Source: JADHLN01 sp965658435
GTDB taxonomy: Bacteria > Pseudomonadota > Alphaproteobacteria > Rickettsiales > JABIRX01
Assembly: GCA_965658435.1 (NCBI GenBank)
Contig: CBFHSE010000006.1
Span: forward strand, 1-48,093
Length of the DNA stretch: 48,093 nucleotides
Direction: 5' to 3'
Below the pieces are notes generated by a model. It saw nothing but the letters and a program-made list of their open reading frames with translations, was not told the DNA's origin and searched no databases. Position numbers and translations under genes: made by a program. The number at the start of each line of letters is the position of its first letter. Within the stretch, counting starts at the first letter, position 1. Shown here piece by piece: positions 8,898-17,287 of this stretch.

Positions 8898-10349
8898 TCA
8901 TGTACCACAAAAAGTATTTATTACCCTTTCAGTTTCTTTTGGTGGTAAATAATATTTAGAATATTTTTTATATTCTAAATATGGCTTTTCTATAGCTTCT
9001 AAAAATTCATAAAATTCTCGATAATCATTTTCAAAAACTGCCTTTTTAATTATTCTTGCAATTAAATGATTTCTTGGAATTAAAATAGGGTTGATTTTAT
9101 CTAGTTTTTTAGCAATTAAAATAAAATCCATATTTTGTGTTTTTAATCTTTTTTGCCATTTTTTCTGCCAATTAAACCATTTTTCATTCATAATAAAAAA
9201 ACATGCTTCTTCTTTTAAAATTTTACTTAAAATTCTAAATCCATTTGTGTAATCAATTTTATTATTTTCTAAAATATCTAAAAATTCATCAATTAAAATT
9301 CGATCACTAATTTCATTTTTAAAATTAAAAACCCCTATTTTTTTTGCCATTTTTTTATAATATATTTGATCATACATATCAGGAAATTTATTAATTTCTA
9401 ACTCAGCAATTTTTACTGCTTTATGAATATCATTATCAATTAATGGTAAAATTGCCCCTGCAAATTTAGCAATATTCCAATAAATTATATTTTTTTGCTG
9501 CATAAAGCTATATCTTCCAGCTTGATCAATAAAACTAAAAGTTTGATTTCTATTAAATTCATCCATAAAAGCACATGGTCCGTAATCAATAGTTTGACCA
9601 GAAACAGAAATATTATCTGTATTCATAACGCCATGAATAAACCCTACCCCCATCCAATCAGATACGAGTTCAGCTTGTAATTTCATCAAATATTTAAGCA
9701 AAGAAATATATTTATTTTTCTTACTTAAATATTTTGGCAAAAATCTTGCAATTGTATAATCGGCTAATTTTTGTAAATTAACAAAATCTCTTCTATGGGC
9801 AAAATATTCAAAACTACCAATTCTAATATGTCCTTTAGCAACCCTTGTGATTACACTAGCTGGAATATATTCATCTCTTTGGATAAATTCATCAGACTTT
9901 ACTAATGCTAATGATCTGGTAGTTGAAATTTTTAAATAATGAATTGCTTCACTTACTATATATTCTCTTATCCCTGCATCTAAAGGACATTTACCATCTC
10001 CATTTCTTGAAAAAAAACTTCTTCCAGAACCTTTTAATTGTATATCATGCAATTCTTGTTTTTTATCTCTTACTTCTCCAATTAAACATGCTCTTCCATC
10101 GCCTAATTGGGGCACAAAATTACCAAATTGATGCCCTGCATAAGCAAGTGAAATTGGTTTTGAATTAGGCAGTAATTTATTACCAGAAAATATATTTGTT
10201 AAAAATCTTTCATTTTTACCCAGCTCTAAATTTAACTTTTTAGCTAATTTTTTATTAAAAATTAACAATTGCGGATTTTTAACTTTATCGGGCTTCTTTT
10301 CTTTATAAAAATCATTACCCAAATCATAATAACTATTTACTATCTTCAT
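8898..10349 (-). CDS. selO: SelO/YdiU-family protein adenylyltransferase (AMPylase)
   Basis: This is 483 residues, the usual family length. SelO is a pseudokinase-fold enzyme that moves AMP from ATP to Ser/Thr/Tyr of target proteins and is linked to redox stress. Visible signatures are AYAGHQFGNFVPQLGDGRA (residues 70-87), the lysine of IQLKGSGRS (K106), HGVMNTDN (N246) and DYGPCAFMD (D255). These positions lie one residue from K107, N247 and D256 of the E. coli enzyme. The C-terminus is NTFCGT, with Cys where eukaryotic forms have selenocysteine. It converges with the pilin remnant, 9 bp apart. It appears intact. Confidence 0.95.
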   Translation of the reverse strand: MKIVNSYYDLGNDFYKEKKPDKVKNPQLLIFNKKLAKKLNLELGKNERFLTNIFSGNKLLPNSKPISLAYAGHQFGNFVPQLGDGRACLIGEVRDKKQELHDIQLKGSGRSFFSRNGDGKCPLDAGIREYIVSEAIHYLKISTTRSLALVKSDEFIQRDEYIPASVITRVAKGHIRIGSFEYFAHRRDFVNLQKLADYTIARFLPKYLSKKNKYISLLKYLMKLQAELVSDWMGVGFIHGVMNTDNISVSGQTIDYGPCAFMDEFNRNQTFSFIDQAGRYSFMQQKNIIYWNIAKFAGAILPLIDNDIHKAVKIAELEINKFPDMYDQIYYKKMAKKIGVFNFKNEISDRILIDEFLDILENNKIDYTNGFRILSKILKEEACFFIMNEKWFNWQKKWQKRLKTQNMDFILIAKKLDKINPILIPRNHLIARIIKKAVFENDYREFYEFLEAIEKPYLEYKKYSKYYLPPKETERVINTFCGT

Positions 10350-10454
10350 AAAATTTTTTACTTGAAAATTATCTCAGCAAGATTCTTTTTTAAACTTCAA
10401 TCATTTAAATTAATAATATTCTGCTTATATAAACTGATAAATAATCAATTTTAA

Positions 10455-10880
10455 ATGCATAATATATTAGATTTAATTATTTTATTTTTATCAGCATTTC
10501 TTGCAGCAACAATATTTCCGGCTGGCTCTGAAATATTATTAGCAACTTTAGATAGCAGTAACAAATATAATAAATTCCTGTTAGTTTTAATAGCCACAAT
10601 TGGAAATGTTTTAGGAGCTTTAGTAAACTGGTTTCTTGGTTTTTATCTTTTAAAACTAAAAAATAAAAAATGGTTTCCCCTTAAAGAAAAGCAAATAAAA
10701 AAATATAGAAATTATTATCAAAAATGGGGTATTTGGAGTTTATTATTTGCTTGGCTACCAATTATAGGTGACCCCTTAACAATTATAGCAGGAATGTTCA
10801 AAGCAAATATTTGGTTATTTTTATTGTTAGTAACAATTGGTAAATTAACTAGATATTTAATAATTATTTATCTGTTTTAA
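10455..10880 (+). CDS. yqaA: YqaA-like small membrane protein (SNARE-associated/VTT fold)
   Basis: This is 141 residues with about four hydrophobic helices. Typical YqaA features are an early FPAGSEILLA re-entrant segment, GNVLGALVNWFLG, and the late WLPIIGDPLTIIAGMF motif. The DedA/VTT superfamily includes lipid transporters or scramblases and envelope-homeostasis proteins; the YqaA branch itself has no settled function. It starts 105 bp from the divergent selO and is probably transcribed alone. Confidence 0.85.
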   Translation: MHNILDLIILFLSAFLAATIFPAGSEILLATLDSSNKYNKFLLVLIATIGNVLGALVNWFLGFYLLKLKNKKWFPLKEKQIKKYRNYYQKWGIWSLLFAWLPIIGDPLTIIAGMFKANIWLFLLLVTIGKLTRYLIIIYLF

Positions 10881-10976
10881 AATAAAAGTTGCTGTACCAA
10901 AACCCAAAAATCTAAATAAAAATTTATCAAGAATCTTATTATCTATAATAATATTTATTAATTAATATAAATCAGT

Positions 10977-11624
10977 TTACAATAATTCATCTACATCATA
11001 GGGCTTTATTTTATCACTATCTGGGTATTTTAGCTCCCTTATATCTCCTACTATTTTACCAGGATTACCAACTACTACCGCATATGCAGGAACATCCTTC
11101 GTAATAACAGCACCTGAACCTATTAAAGCTTCCTGATTAACAACAATTCCCGGCAATATAGTAACAGATGCTCCAATTCTTGCTTTATATTTTAAAGTTA
11201 CACCCTCTATATATTCTTTAGAATTTATAGATGCAGGATATTTTGCATTAGTGATACATACTCTTGGCCCTATCCATACTCCATATTCTATTACACTATA
11301 TTCCGGAATAAATGCTTGACTATGCACACGAACATAATCTGCAATTTTTACACTATGTTCTATTACTGTATGACTACCAATACTAACATTATTACCTATA
11401 ATATTATTCTCTCTAATCATAGCTGCATGTCCTGTGAGAAAATTATCCCCTATTTTATTGCCATTATAAATTACTGTATGGGATCTTATATTTGCATTAT
11501 TGCCGATGATTGTTTTACTTTGCTTATCAATTTTATTTGGGAGGCCTATAATTGAATAGTCACCAATATTATAATCTTTGCCTAATTTTACTCCTTCATA
11601 AATTTTATATTTAAGATCTTCCAT
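10977..11624 (-). CDS. Left-handed beta-helix (hexapeptide) acetyltransferase, WbpD-like
   Basis: This is 215 residues consisting largely of hexapeptide repeats (IIGNNANIRSHTVI, IIGNNVSIGSHTVI). The C-terminal block has GVWIGPRVCITNAKYP, then RIGASVTILPGIVV, then GSGAVITKDVPAYAVVVGNP. These match the end of sugar O/N-acetyltransferases such as WbpD/WlbB, which acetylate a 3-amino group on UDP-sugars. It is longer at the N-terminus than WbpD. Oxidoreductase and aminotransferase genes of the same pathway lie close by, supporting an acetamido-sugar role. The substrate is inferred. It is divergent from the next gene with only 63 bp between starts. Confidence 0.8.
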   Translation of the reverse strand: MEDLKYKIYEGVKLGKDYNIGDYSIIGLPNKIDKQSKTIIGNNANIRSHTVIYNGNKIGDNFLTGHAAMIRENNIIGNNVSIGSHTVIEHSVKIADYVRVHSQAFIPEYSVIEYGVWIGPRVCITNAKYPASINSKEYIEGVTLKYKARIGASVTILPGIVVNQEALIGSGAVITKDVPAYAVVVGNPGKIVGDIRELKYPDSDKIKPYDVDELL

Positions 11625-11687
11625 TTTATTTGTAACCTTGTAACTTACGCTTTTTATATTAAAAAATTATTATGATTTATTAATGAA

Positions 11688-12071
11688 ATGTCATCAACTG
11701 TAATTAATTGGTTATTTATATTATTTTATGTGATTCTTAATGCTTCAGGTGCATTAATTATTAAACATAAAGTAAACCAAATTGGTAATGTAAACTTAGA
11801 TTCATTATTAGGATTTATTAAATATTTTTACAATATATTTCTTTCTCCAGTAATTATTTTTGGCCTTTTTTTAATATTTCTTTCAGCTGTTTCTTGGATA
11901 GCAGCTTTATCAAGAATGGAAATATCAAATGCCTATCCAATTGCAACAGGGTTAAACTTTCTAATTATTGTACTTACAGCTCTAATTTTTATGGGAGAAT
12001 CAATGAATTTCATTAAATTTATTGGTATAATATTATTAATGCTGAGCTTTTATATTCTAACAAAATATTAA
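11688..12071 (+). CDS. SMR/EamA-like four-helix membrane protein, probable lipid-linked sugar flippase subunit
   Basis: This is 127 residues with four hydrophobic helices and little else. The segment WIAALSRMEISNAYPIATGL is typical of the small multidrug resistance/EamA superfamily, including ArnE/ArnF, which move undecaprenyl-phosphate-aminoarabinose across the membrane. In a glycan cluster with a GtrB-like transferase, flipping a polyprenyl-linked sugar is more likely than drug export. There is no acidic residue in helix 1, where EmrE has its essential Glu; this also argues against drug export. Confidence 0.75.
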   Translation: MSSTVINWLFILFYVILNASGALIIKHKVNQIGNVNLDSLLGFIKYFYNIFLSPVIIFGLFLIFLSAVSWIAALSRMEISNAYPIATGLNFLIIVLTALIFMGESMNFIKFIGIILLMLSFYILTKY

Positions 12072-12096
12072 TAATATTTTGCTAAATCATTTATTT

Positions 12097-13125
12097 TCAC
12101 TTTGACTCAAGAATTATTTCTCTTTTCAATCTAGAAGAATCATAAATTGCTTCAATTACTTTTAATGATTTTAACCCTTCATTACCGTCAACAGAATTAT
12201 TTTTTTCCCCTCTTAAATCTTTAATAACTTCTTTATAATATTCTGTATGACCAAAACCATATACAGAACTGGTTTCATAACTAACATCTGTACATGTTTG
12301 ATCATCTTTTAGAAACCAATGCTCTAATTTATTTAAAGCAATACCTCCAATCTTAACTGTACCTTTTTCTGCTATTACTGTAATTGAACCTTCATAATTC
12401 TTTGGATATGTAAGCATTGTCACATTCATTGAACCAAAAGCCCCATTCTTATATTTTAAAGATACAACTCCACTATCTTCAGCTTCAATATTTCTTGCTA
12501 AATGATCTGTATATGCAAATAGCGAGTAAACATCTCCACCTAACCAATACATAAGATCTACATAATGACTAGCTTGATTCATAAAGGCACCTCCATCTAA
12601 TGCATAAGTTCCTCTCCATTCTGCCTGATCGTAATATTCTTGAGGCCTCGTCCAAAATACGTTAGAGTGAATTGAATATATTTTTCCCATCTCTCCTGAT
12701 TCAACAGCATTTTTTAATTTTATTAATGGAGGATTGAATCTGTTCTGTTTTACAACAAATAATTTTACATTATTATTTGCACATTCTTGTACTAACATAT
12801 CTGCATCACTTGATTTAGTACCGATGGGTTTTTCAACTAAAACATTACTTCCTGACCTTGCAGCTATAATACCATGTTCTGAATGCATACCGCTAGGAGT
12901 ACATATTGAAACAAGATCATATTTTTCTGCGCTACAAAGTTCTTCAATTGAAGTAAAATATTTTACTTGATCTCTAAAATCTTTTTTTACTTCATTTAAA
13001 GCATTGATATCACTGTCACAGAGAGCTACAATTTCTACTTGATTTTCTAGATTTTGTAATGATTCTATGTGTTTTTTTGATATTCTTCCTAAACCGACAA
13101 TGGCAACTTTAATTTTGTTATACAT
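12097..13125 (-). CDS. Gfo/Idh/MocA-family NAD(P)-dependent sugar dehydrogenase, WbpB-like
   Basis: I start the gene at ATG 13125 (342 residues). The dinucleotide motif KVAIVGLGRISKKH follows at once and AGAGG lies about 10 bp upstream. A longer frame to 13281 adds 52 hydrophobic, non-family residues. A conserved VEKPIGTKSSDADML segment carries the EKP motif, and DGGAFMNQASHYVDLM resembles the substrate-binding helix. Family members oxidise or reduce a sugar hydroxyl; WbpB/WlbA makes the 3-keto-UDP-sugar for a following transaminase. With WbpD- and WbpE-like genes beside it, that role fits well but is inferred. It is oriented opposite to the main run. Confidence 0.85.
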   Translation of the reverse strand: MYNKIKVAIVGLGRISKKHIESLQNLENQVEIVALCDSDINALNEVKKDFRDQVKYFTSIEELCSAEKYDLVSICTPSGMHSEHGIIAARSGSNVLVEKPIGTKSSDADMLVQECANNNVKLFVVKQNRFNPPLIKLKNAVESGEMGKIYSIHSNVFWTRPQEYYDQAEWRGTYALDGGAFMNQASHYVDLMYWLGGDVYSLFAYTDHLARNIEAEDSGVVSLKYKNGAFGSMNVTMLTYPKNYEGSITVIAEKGTVKIGGIALNKLEHWFLKDDQTCTDVSYETSSVYGFGHTEYYKEVIKDLRGEKNNSVDGNEGLKSLKVIEAIYDSSRLKREIILESK

Positions 13126-13303
13126 TCCAAAAAAACCTCTATTTGTAAAAGGGTATATTTTTATAATAGTAACAAGATCTATGCAAGGAATATTTATTAT
13201 GCAATATAACTTGATTGCTATTTTTAACTTAAAAAAGCAACCTAAAATAATTATTAATTTACCAATTAAAAAAGATTGCAATATATCATTATGGGCATAT
13301 CTT

Positions 13304-13324
13304 TAATAAGATTAAATCTTATTA
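13304..13324. promoter_or_regulatory. 21-bp near-perfect palindrome before the glycan operon
   Basis: Arms TAATAAGATT and AATCTTATTA flank one central A, ending 15 bp before the ATG at 13340. It lies in the 214-bp spacer between divergent glycan genes. A repressor operator or an mRNA hairpin in the leader would both fit. No U-run follows, so a terminator is unlikely. Confidence 0.5.
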
Positions 13325-13339
13325 ATTATACATTACCCC

Positions 13340-14959
13340 ATGCAAGCAAAATATAAAAATTTATCTATTGCTATATTTTTACTATTTTTTTCAATTCTTG
13401 CTCACTTGTTATTTATTGTAAATACAACTCATCTATGGGATGCAGCATTATACGAGATTTTTTTTAATAATAATTACAAAGAGCTATTCTTATATCAATG
13501 GGAAGCTAATGGAAGAGCATTTTGGGGTCATTTTTATTGGTTTCTTAGCTCTATAGATACCACATGGAGCTTCAAATTCACAACTATTACAGCAATATTT
13601 ATGTCATCTGTAATTATATTTTTTTTACTAATAGAGTTTTTCTCTTTCAGTAAAAAAGATGCTTTACTTATATCATCTTTAGGAATTTGTTTTCCCGCAT
13701 ATCAGGTACATCTTAGCTTTACTACAATAGTTTTTATAGTTTGTTTACCTTTTTTTCTTCTATCCTTTTACTTTCTATTAAAAGCATCCAAAACTAAATC
13801 CACAAAAAATTATTTTGCATATACAATTCTTGGTGTTTTGTGCGCATTAATAAGCTTTTTATCCGAAGCAACAATTGTAATATTTTATGGCATAATTTTA
13901 ACCATATTCATCTGTAATTTTAAAGAAAAAAAAATTACTTTAAATCAAATTAAGAGCTTCAGTTTACATAATTTTCATTTGCTTATATTGCCCATATCAT
14001 ATCTAGTTTTTATGTATCTATATTTTCCAGTTGAGGATAGTTATGAAAAATCAAGAGAACTAAATTTTTCTTTATATAACTTTGTTAAATATTATACCAA
14101 ATTTATTGCTTCATCATTTGATTTTAACATTTTGAATCCATTTGAAAAATTTTCAAAATCAAAAAACCTTATAATTATCTTCTTAATTCTTGTTCTTTTG
14201 ACTATAAAGTACAAATCTTTTTTTAAAAAAAACAACATAATAAATTTACTAACATTTAATCAAAAATCAAAAAAAATATACTTATTTTTTACTGTCATAA
14301 TATTCTTTTTATTAACTGCTCTACCTTTTGTTCTTGCATCAAGATCTACATCAGTTTCTGGATGGAATTTAAGGCATTTAGTTCTTGCTTCATATCCAGC
14401 TGTTATCATTAGTTATTTTATAATCAGAATTTACTCTAAACCAGAAAATTTCTACAGAAATATGTATATATTATTATTTTTTATGTTTTTTTCCTTGCAA
14501 AGAGATTATATTATTTGGGGTGCAAGAGCAGCACATGATCAAGCTTTATCAATTAAATTTTCACAAAATCATAATATTAAAGAGGCCGATATAGTATATA
14601 GAGAAGATAAGAATTATAGCCCAATATTTAAAGAATATCTCAGAATATATGAATGGCTTGCTATTTCACATAGAAGTTATAATTCTCACAGCAAATGGAT
14701 CACAGATGAAAAAAACACCAAATCTAATATAGAGCAATATGCTTTAAATTACGGAATTCAAAAAAAACATACAGATAAATTTTTTTCTAAAAATTGTAAA
14801 TCTACATCAATAAATATTAGCAAAAATAATTTTACAGAATCTCCTTTCAAATCTGGTTTACAATATTTTATATATAAATTATTATCAGATGATCCAAAAT
14901 TAAAAAGCTGGTTAACAAATCATATTGATATTGAAGTGAAACAAATCAAAAAATGTTAA
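13340..14959 (+). CDS. Polytopic membrane protein, probable GT-C-type glycosyltransferase
   Basis: This is 539 residues. About ten or eleven hydrophobic helices occupy the first 400 residues, followed by a soluble C-terminal region of about 140. A first loop contains THLWDAALYEI after helix 1; GT-C enzymes keep an acidic pair in this loop, and the Asp and Glu here are candidates. I cannot match it to a named family. Position supports a transferase that uses a polyprenyl-phosphate sugar: it is the first gene of the plus-strand run, in a cluster with a GtrB-like enzyme and a small flippase-like protein. That would make it the acceptor-specific member of a three-component glycosylation system. 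Confidence 0.65.
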   Translation: MQAKYKNLSIAIFLLFFSILAHLLFIVNTTHLWDAALYEIFFNNNYKELFLYQWEANGRAFWGHFYWFLSSIDTTWSFKFTTITAIFMSSVIIFFLLIEFFSFSKKDALLISSLGICFPAYQVHLSFTTIVFIVCLPFFLLSFYFLLKASKTKSTKNYFAYTILGVLCALISFLSEATIVIFYGIILTIFICNFKEKKITLNQIKSFSLHNFHLLILPISYLVFMYLYFPVEDSYEKSRELNFSLYNFVKYYTKFIASSFDFNILNPFEKFSKSKNLIIIFLILVLLTIKYKSFFKKNNIINLLTFNQKSKKIYLFFTVIIFFLLTALPFVLASRSTSVSGWNLRHLVLASYPAVIISYFIIRIYSKPENFYRNMYILLFFMFFSLQRDYIIWGARAAHDQALSIKFSQNHNIKEADIVYREDKNYSPIFKEYLRIYEWLAISHRSYNSHSKWITDEKNTKSNIEQYALNYGIQKKHTDKFFSKNCKSTSINISKNNFTESPFKSGLQYFIYKLLSDDPKLKSWLTNHIDIEVKQIKKC

Positions 14960-15000
14960 TGAACAAATATATTACTCTATCTTAACTATTCAAAATTAAT

Positions 15001-16110
15001 ATGAGACAAATAAAATTTAATGACTTAAATCTACTCCATTATGATATATATCATGAGATGATTTCTGCAGTAGAGTCAACTATTAAGAAAAATGATTATA
15101 TAGGTGGGAATGCTATCAAAGAGTTTGAAAAAAATTTTGCAAAATTTTGTAATACAAAATATGCAGCTGGTGTAAGCAATGGCACATCAGCTATAATGCT
15201 TGCATTATTAGCAATTGGAATTCAGCCACAAGATGAAATTATAGTACCTGCGCAAAGCTTTATTGCAACTATTGAACCAATTATAACTCTTGGAGCAAAA
15301 CCAATATTTATTGATATTGATAAAGAAACACATTGTATTGATACCAAAAAAATAGAACAAAATATTACAGATAAAACAAAAGCAATAATTCCTGTACATT
15401 TATATGGACATGCTTGTGATATGGATGAAATAATTTCATTAGCAAAAAAATATAATTTAAAAGTTATTGAAGATGCATCTCAAGCTCATGGAGCAAAATA
15501 TAAGAATAAAGTTATAGGGTCAATTGGTGATATAGCCACATTTAGTTTTTATCCAGGTAAAAATCTTGGTGCTATTGGTGATGCTGGTGGAATTACATCA
15601 AATAATAAAAATTACATAGAATATATAAAAGCAATAAGTAATCATGGTAGATCTGAAGGAAAAAAATATGATCATGATTTTATTGGATATAATTGCAGAA
15701 TGGATACAATCCAAGCAAAAATTTTAAATATAAAATTAAAACATATTGAAAACTGGAATCAAAAAAGAGTAGAAATCGCAAATCTTTATCATACATTACT
15801 AGAAGGAGTAGTAGAAACTCTTTCTCCACCAAATTATTCGCAATCAGTTTACCATATTTTTATTATTATGGTTAAAAACCGTGATGAAGTACAAAGAAAG
15901 CTAAAAGAAGTAGGCATATCTACAGGAATACATTATCCAAAACCTCAACATCAATATAAGCCAATAACTGATATATATGGCGATTTAACTGGTAAATGTC
16001 CTATTGCTGAACAATGTGCAAAAAAAATTCTATCACTCCCTATTCACCCTAAAATGGAGGAAAAAGAAGTTAGATATGTGGTGAAATCTTTAAAGGAAAT
16101 TATTAAATAA
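15001..16110 (+). CDS. DegT/DnrJ/EryC1/StrS-family PLP sugar aminotransferase, WbpE-like
   Basis: This is 369 residues, the normal family size. It transfers an amino group, usually from glutamate, to a keto-sugar nucleotide. Signatures are YIGGNAIKEFEKNFAKF, AAGVSNGTSAIMLAL, EDASQAHGAKYKNK, and SFYPGKNLGAIGDAG with the PLP-binding lysine at K187. The end (GISTGIHYPKPQHQ) matches the substrate-binding C-terminus of WbpE-type enzymes. It is 16 bp before the next gene and clearly in an operon. With the WbpB- and WbpD-like genes it would build a 3-acetamido-3-deoxy sugar nucleotide. Confidence 0.9.
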   Translation: MRQIKFNDLNLLHYDIYHEMISAVESTIKKNDYIGGNAIKEFEKNFAKFCNTKYAAGVSNGTSAIMLALLAIGIQPQDEIIVPAQSFIATIEPIITLGAKPIFIDIDKETHCIDTKKIEQNITDKTKAIIPVHLYGHACDMDEIISLAKKYNLKVIEDASQAHGAKYKNKVIGSIGDIATFSFYPGKNLGAIGDAGGITSNNKNYIEYIKAISNHGRSEGKKYDHDFIGYNCRMDTIQAKILNIKLKHIENWNQKRVEIANLYHTLLEGVVETLSPPNYSQSVYHIFIIMVKNRDEVQRKLKEVGISTGIHYPKPQHQYKPITDIYGDLTGKCPIAEQCAKKILSLPIHPKMEEKEVRYVVKSLKEIIK

Positions 16111-16126
16111 TTAATTATAGGTCATT

Positions 16127-17272
16127 ATGAGTTTTAATTGGAATGGAAAAAAAACACTAGTAACAGGTGGTGCAGGGTTAATTGGTTCTCACCTAGTTGA
16201 TAGCTTAGTTAAAAAAGGTGCAGATGTTGTAATATTAGATAATCTAGACAAACAAACTCATCCAAACGGTAAACCTGATTGGATAAATAAAAATGCCAAA
16301 TTTATTCATGGAGATGTTAGTAATTATGACGATTTAAAATTAGCTTTAGAAGGAGTTGAATATGTCTTCCACCAAGCTGCCTTTGGTGGATTTACTTCTG
16401 AACTAAGTAAATATATAAAATCTAATGCAATGGGAACAGCATTAATATTTGAAGTAATTAATAACTGTAACATTCCTGTTAAAAAAATAATTGCTGCATC
16501 AAGCCAGGCAGTCTATGGTGAAGGTACTTATGAATCAAAAAATCATGGTATACAATACCCTAAGTTACTACGTCCTGTTTCACAATTAACGGAAGGTGAA
16601 TGGGAGCTAAAATGTGAGTATGATGGAACTATCATGAAGCCTCTTAATAATAATGAAGAAAAACCATTATATACCGAAACAATATATGGAATTTCAAAAT
16701 TAGCAGAAGAAAAGCTAATCCTTGGATTGGGAAGAAAGTTTAATATCCCAACCGTAGCACTGAGATATGCTGTTACATATGGACCTCGCCAATCAATATT
16801 TAATCCTTACACTGGAGTATGTAGTATTTTTTCTACACAATTATTAAATGATATCAGTCCAGTAATATATGAAGATGGCAAACAAACTAGAGACTTTTTA
16901 TATGTAGCAGATAATGTAAAAGCTAATATATTAGTTGCTGAATCAGAAGAAGCTAGCATGGAAGTTTATAATGTTGGCAGAGAAATTCCTGTAACCATTA
17001 ATGAATTAGCAGATAATTTAGCAAATGCTTATAACAAAGAAATTCAACCTAATTATACAGGAGATTTTAGACCTGGAGATGTAAGACATTTTGTCCATGA
17101 TACAACTAAAATCAAAAAGCTTGGTTTTGAAGCCAATTATAGCTTAAAAGAAGGTATTAAGCTTTATGCAAAATGGATTCTTAATCAAGGAAATGTTAAT
17201 GAATATTTTAGTCAGAAATTTCAAACCATGAAGAAAGATGGCATAGTTCACAGCCAAAATAAAACTGCCTAA
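16127..17272 (+). CDS. NAD-dependent epimerase/dehydratase (extended SDR) acting on a nucleotide sugar
   Basis: This is 381 residues. A Rossmann motif TGGAGLIGS (residues about 11-19), VFHQAAFGG and AASSQAVYGEG precede the catalytic YGISK (Y187, K191). The later RYAVTYGPRQS and DGKQTRDFLYVADNV are typical of UDP-sugar 4-epimerases and relatives. An insert after AVYGEG (YPKLLRPVSQLTEGEW, then a short acidic stretch) makes it longer than GalE-type enzymes; such inserts occur in some cell-wall biosynthesis epimerases. The exact reaction cannot be read from sequence. It is tightly spaced on both sides (16 and 15 bp), so it belongs to the glycan operon. Confidence 0.85.
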   Translation: MSFNWNGKKTLVTGGAGLIGSHLVDSLVKKGADVVILDNLDKQTHPNGKPDWINKNAKFIHGDVSNYDDLKLALEGVEYVFHQAAFGGFTSELSKYIKSNAMGTALIFEVINNCNIPVKKIIAASSQAVYGEGTYESKNHGIQYPKLLRPVSQLTEGEWELKCEYDGTIMKPLNNNEEKPLYTETIYGISKLAEEKLILGLGRKFNIPTVALRYAVTYGPRQSIFNPYTGVCSIFSTQLLNDISPVIYEDGKQTRDFLYVADNVKANILVAESEEASMEVYNVGREIPVTINELADNLANAYNKEIQPNYTGDFRPGDVRHFVHDTTKIKKLGFEANYSLKEGIKLYAKWILNQGNVNEYFSQKFQTMKKDGIVHSQNKTA

Positions 17273-17287
17273 TCTTTCTAATATAAA

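Noticed and set aside
13126..13281. N-terminal extension of the Gfo/Idh/MocA gene to 13281
   Set aside because: The extra 52 residues are hydrophobic and not family-like, and the Rossmann motif begins right after ATG 13125 with a ribosome site upstream.
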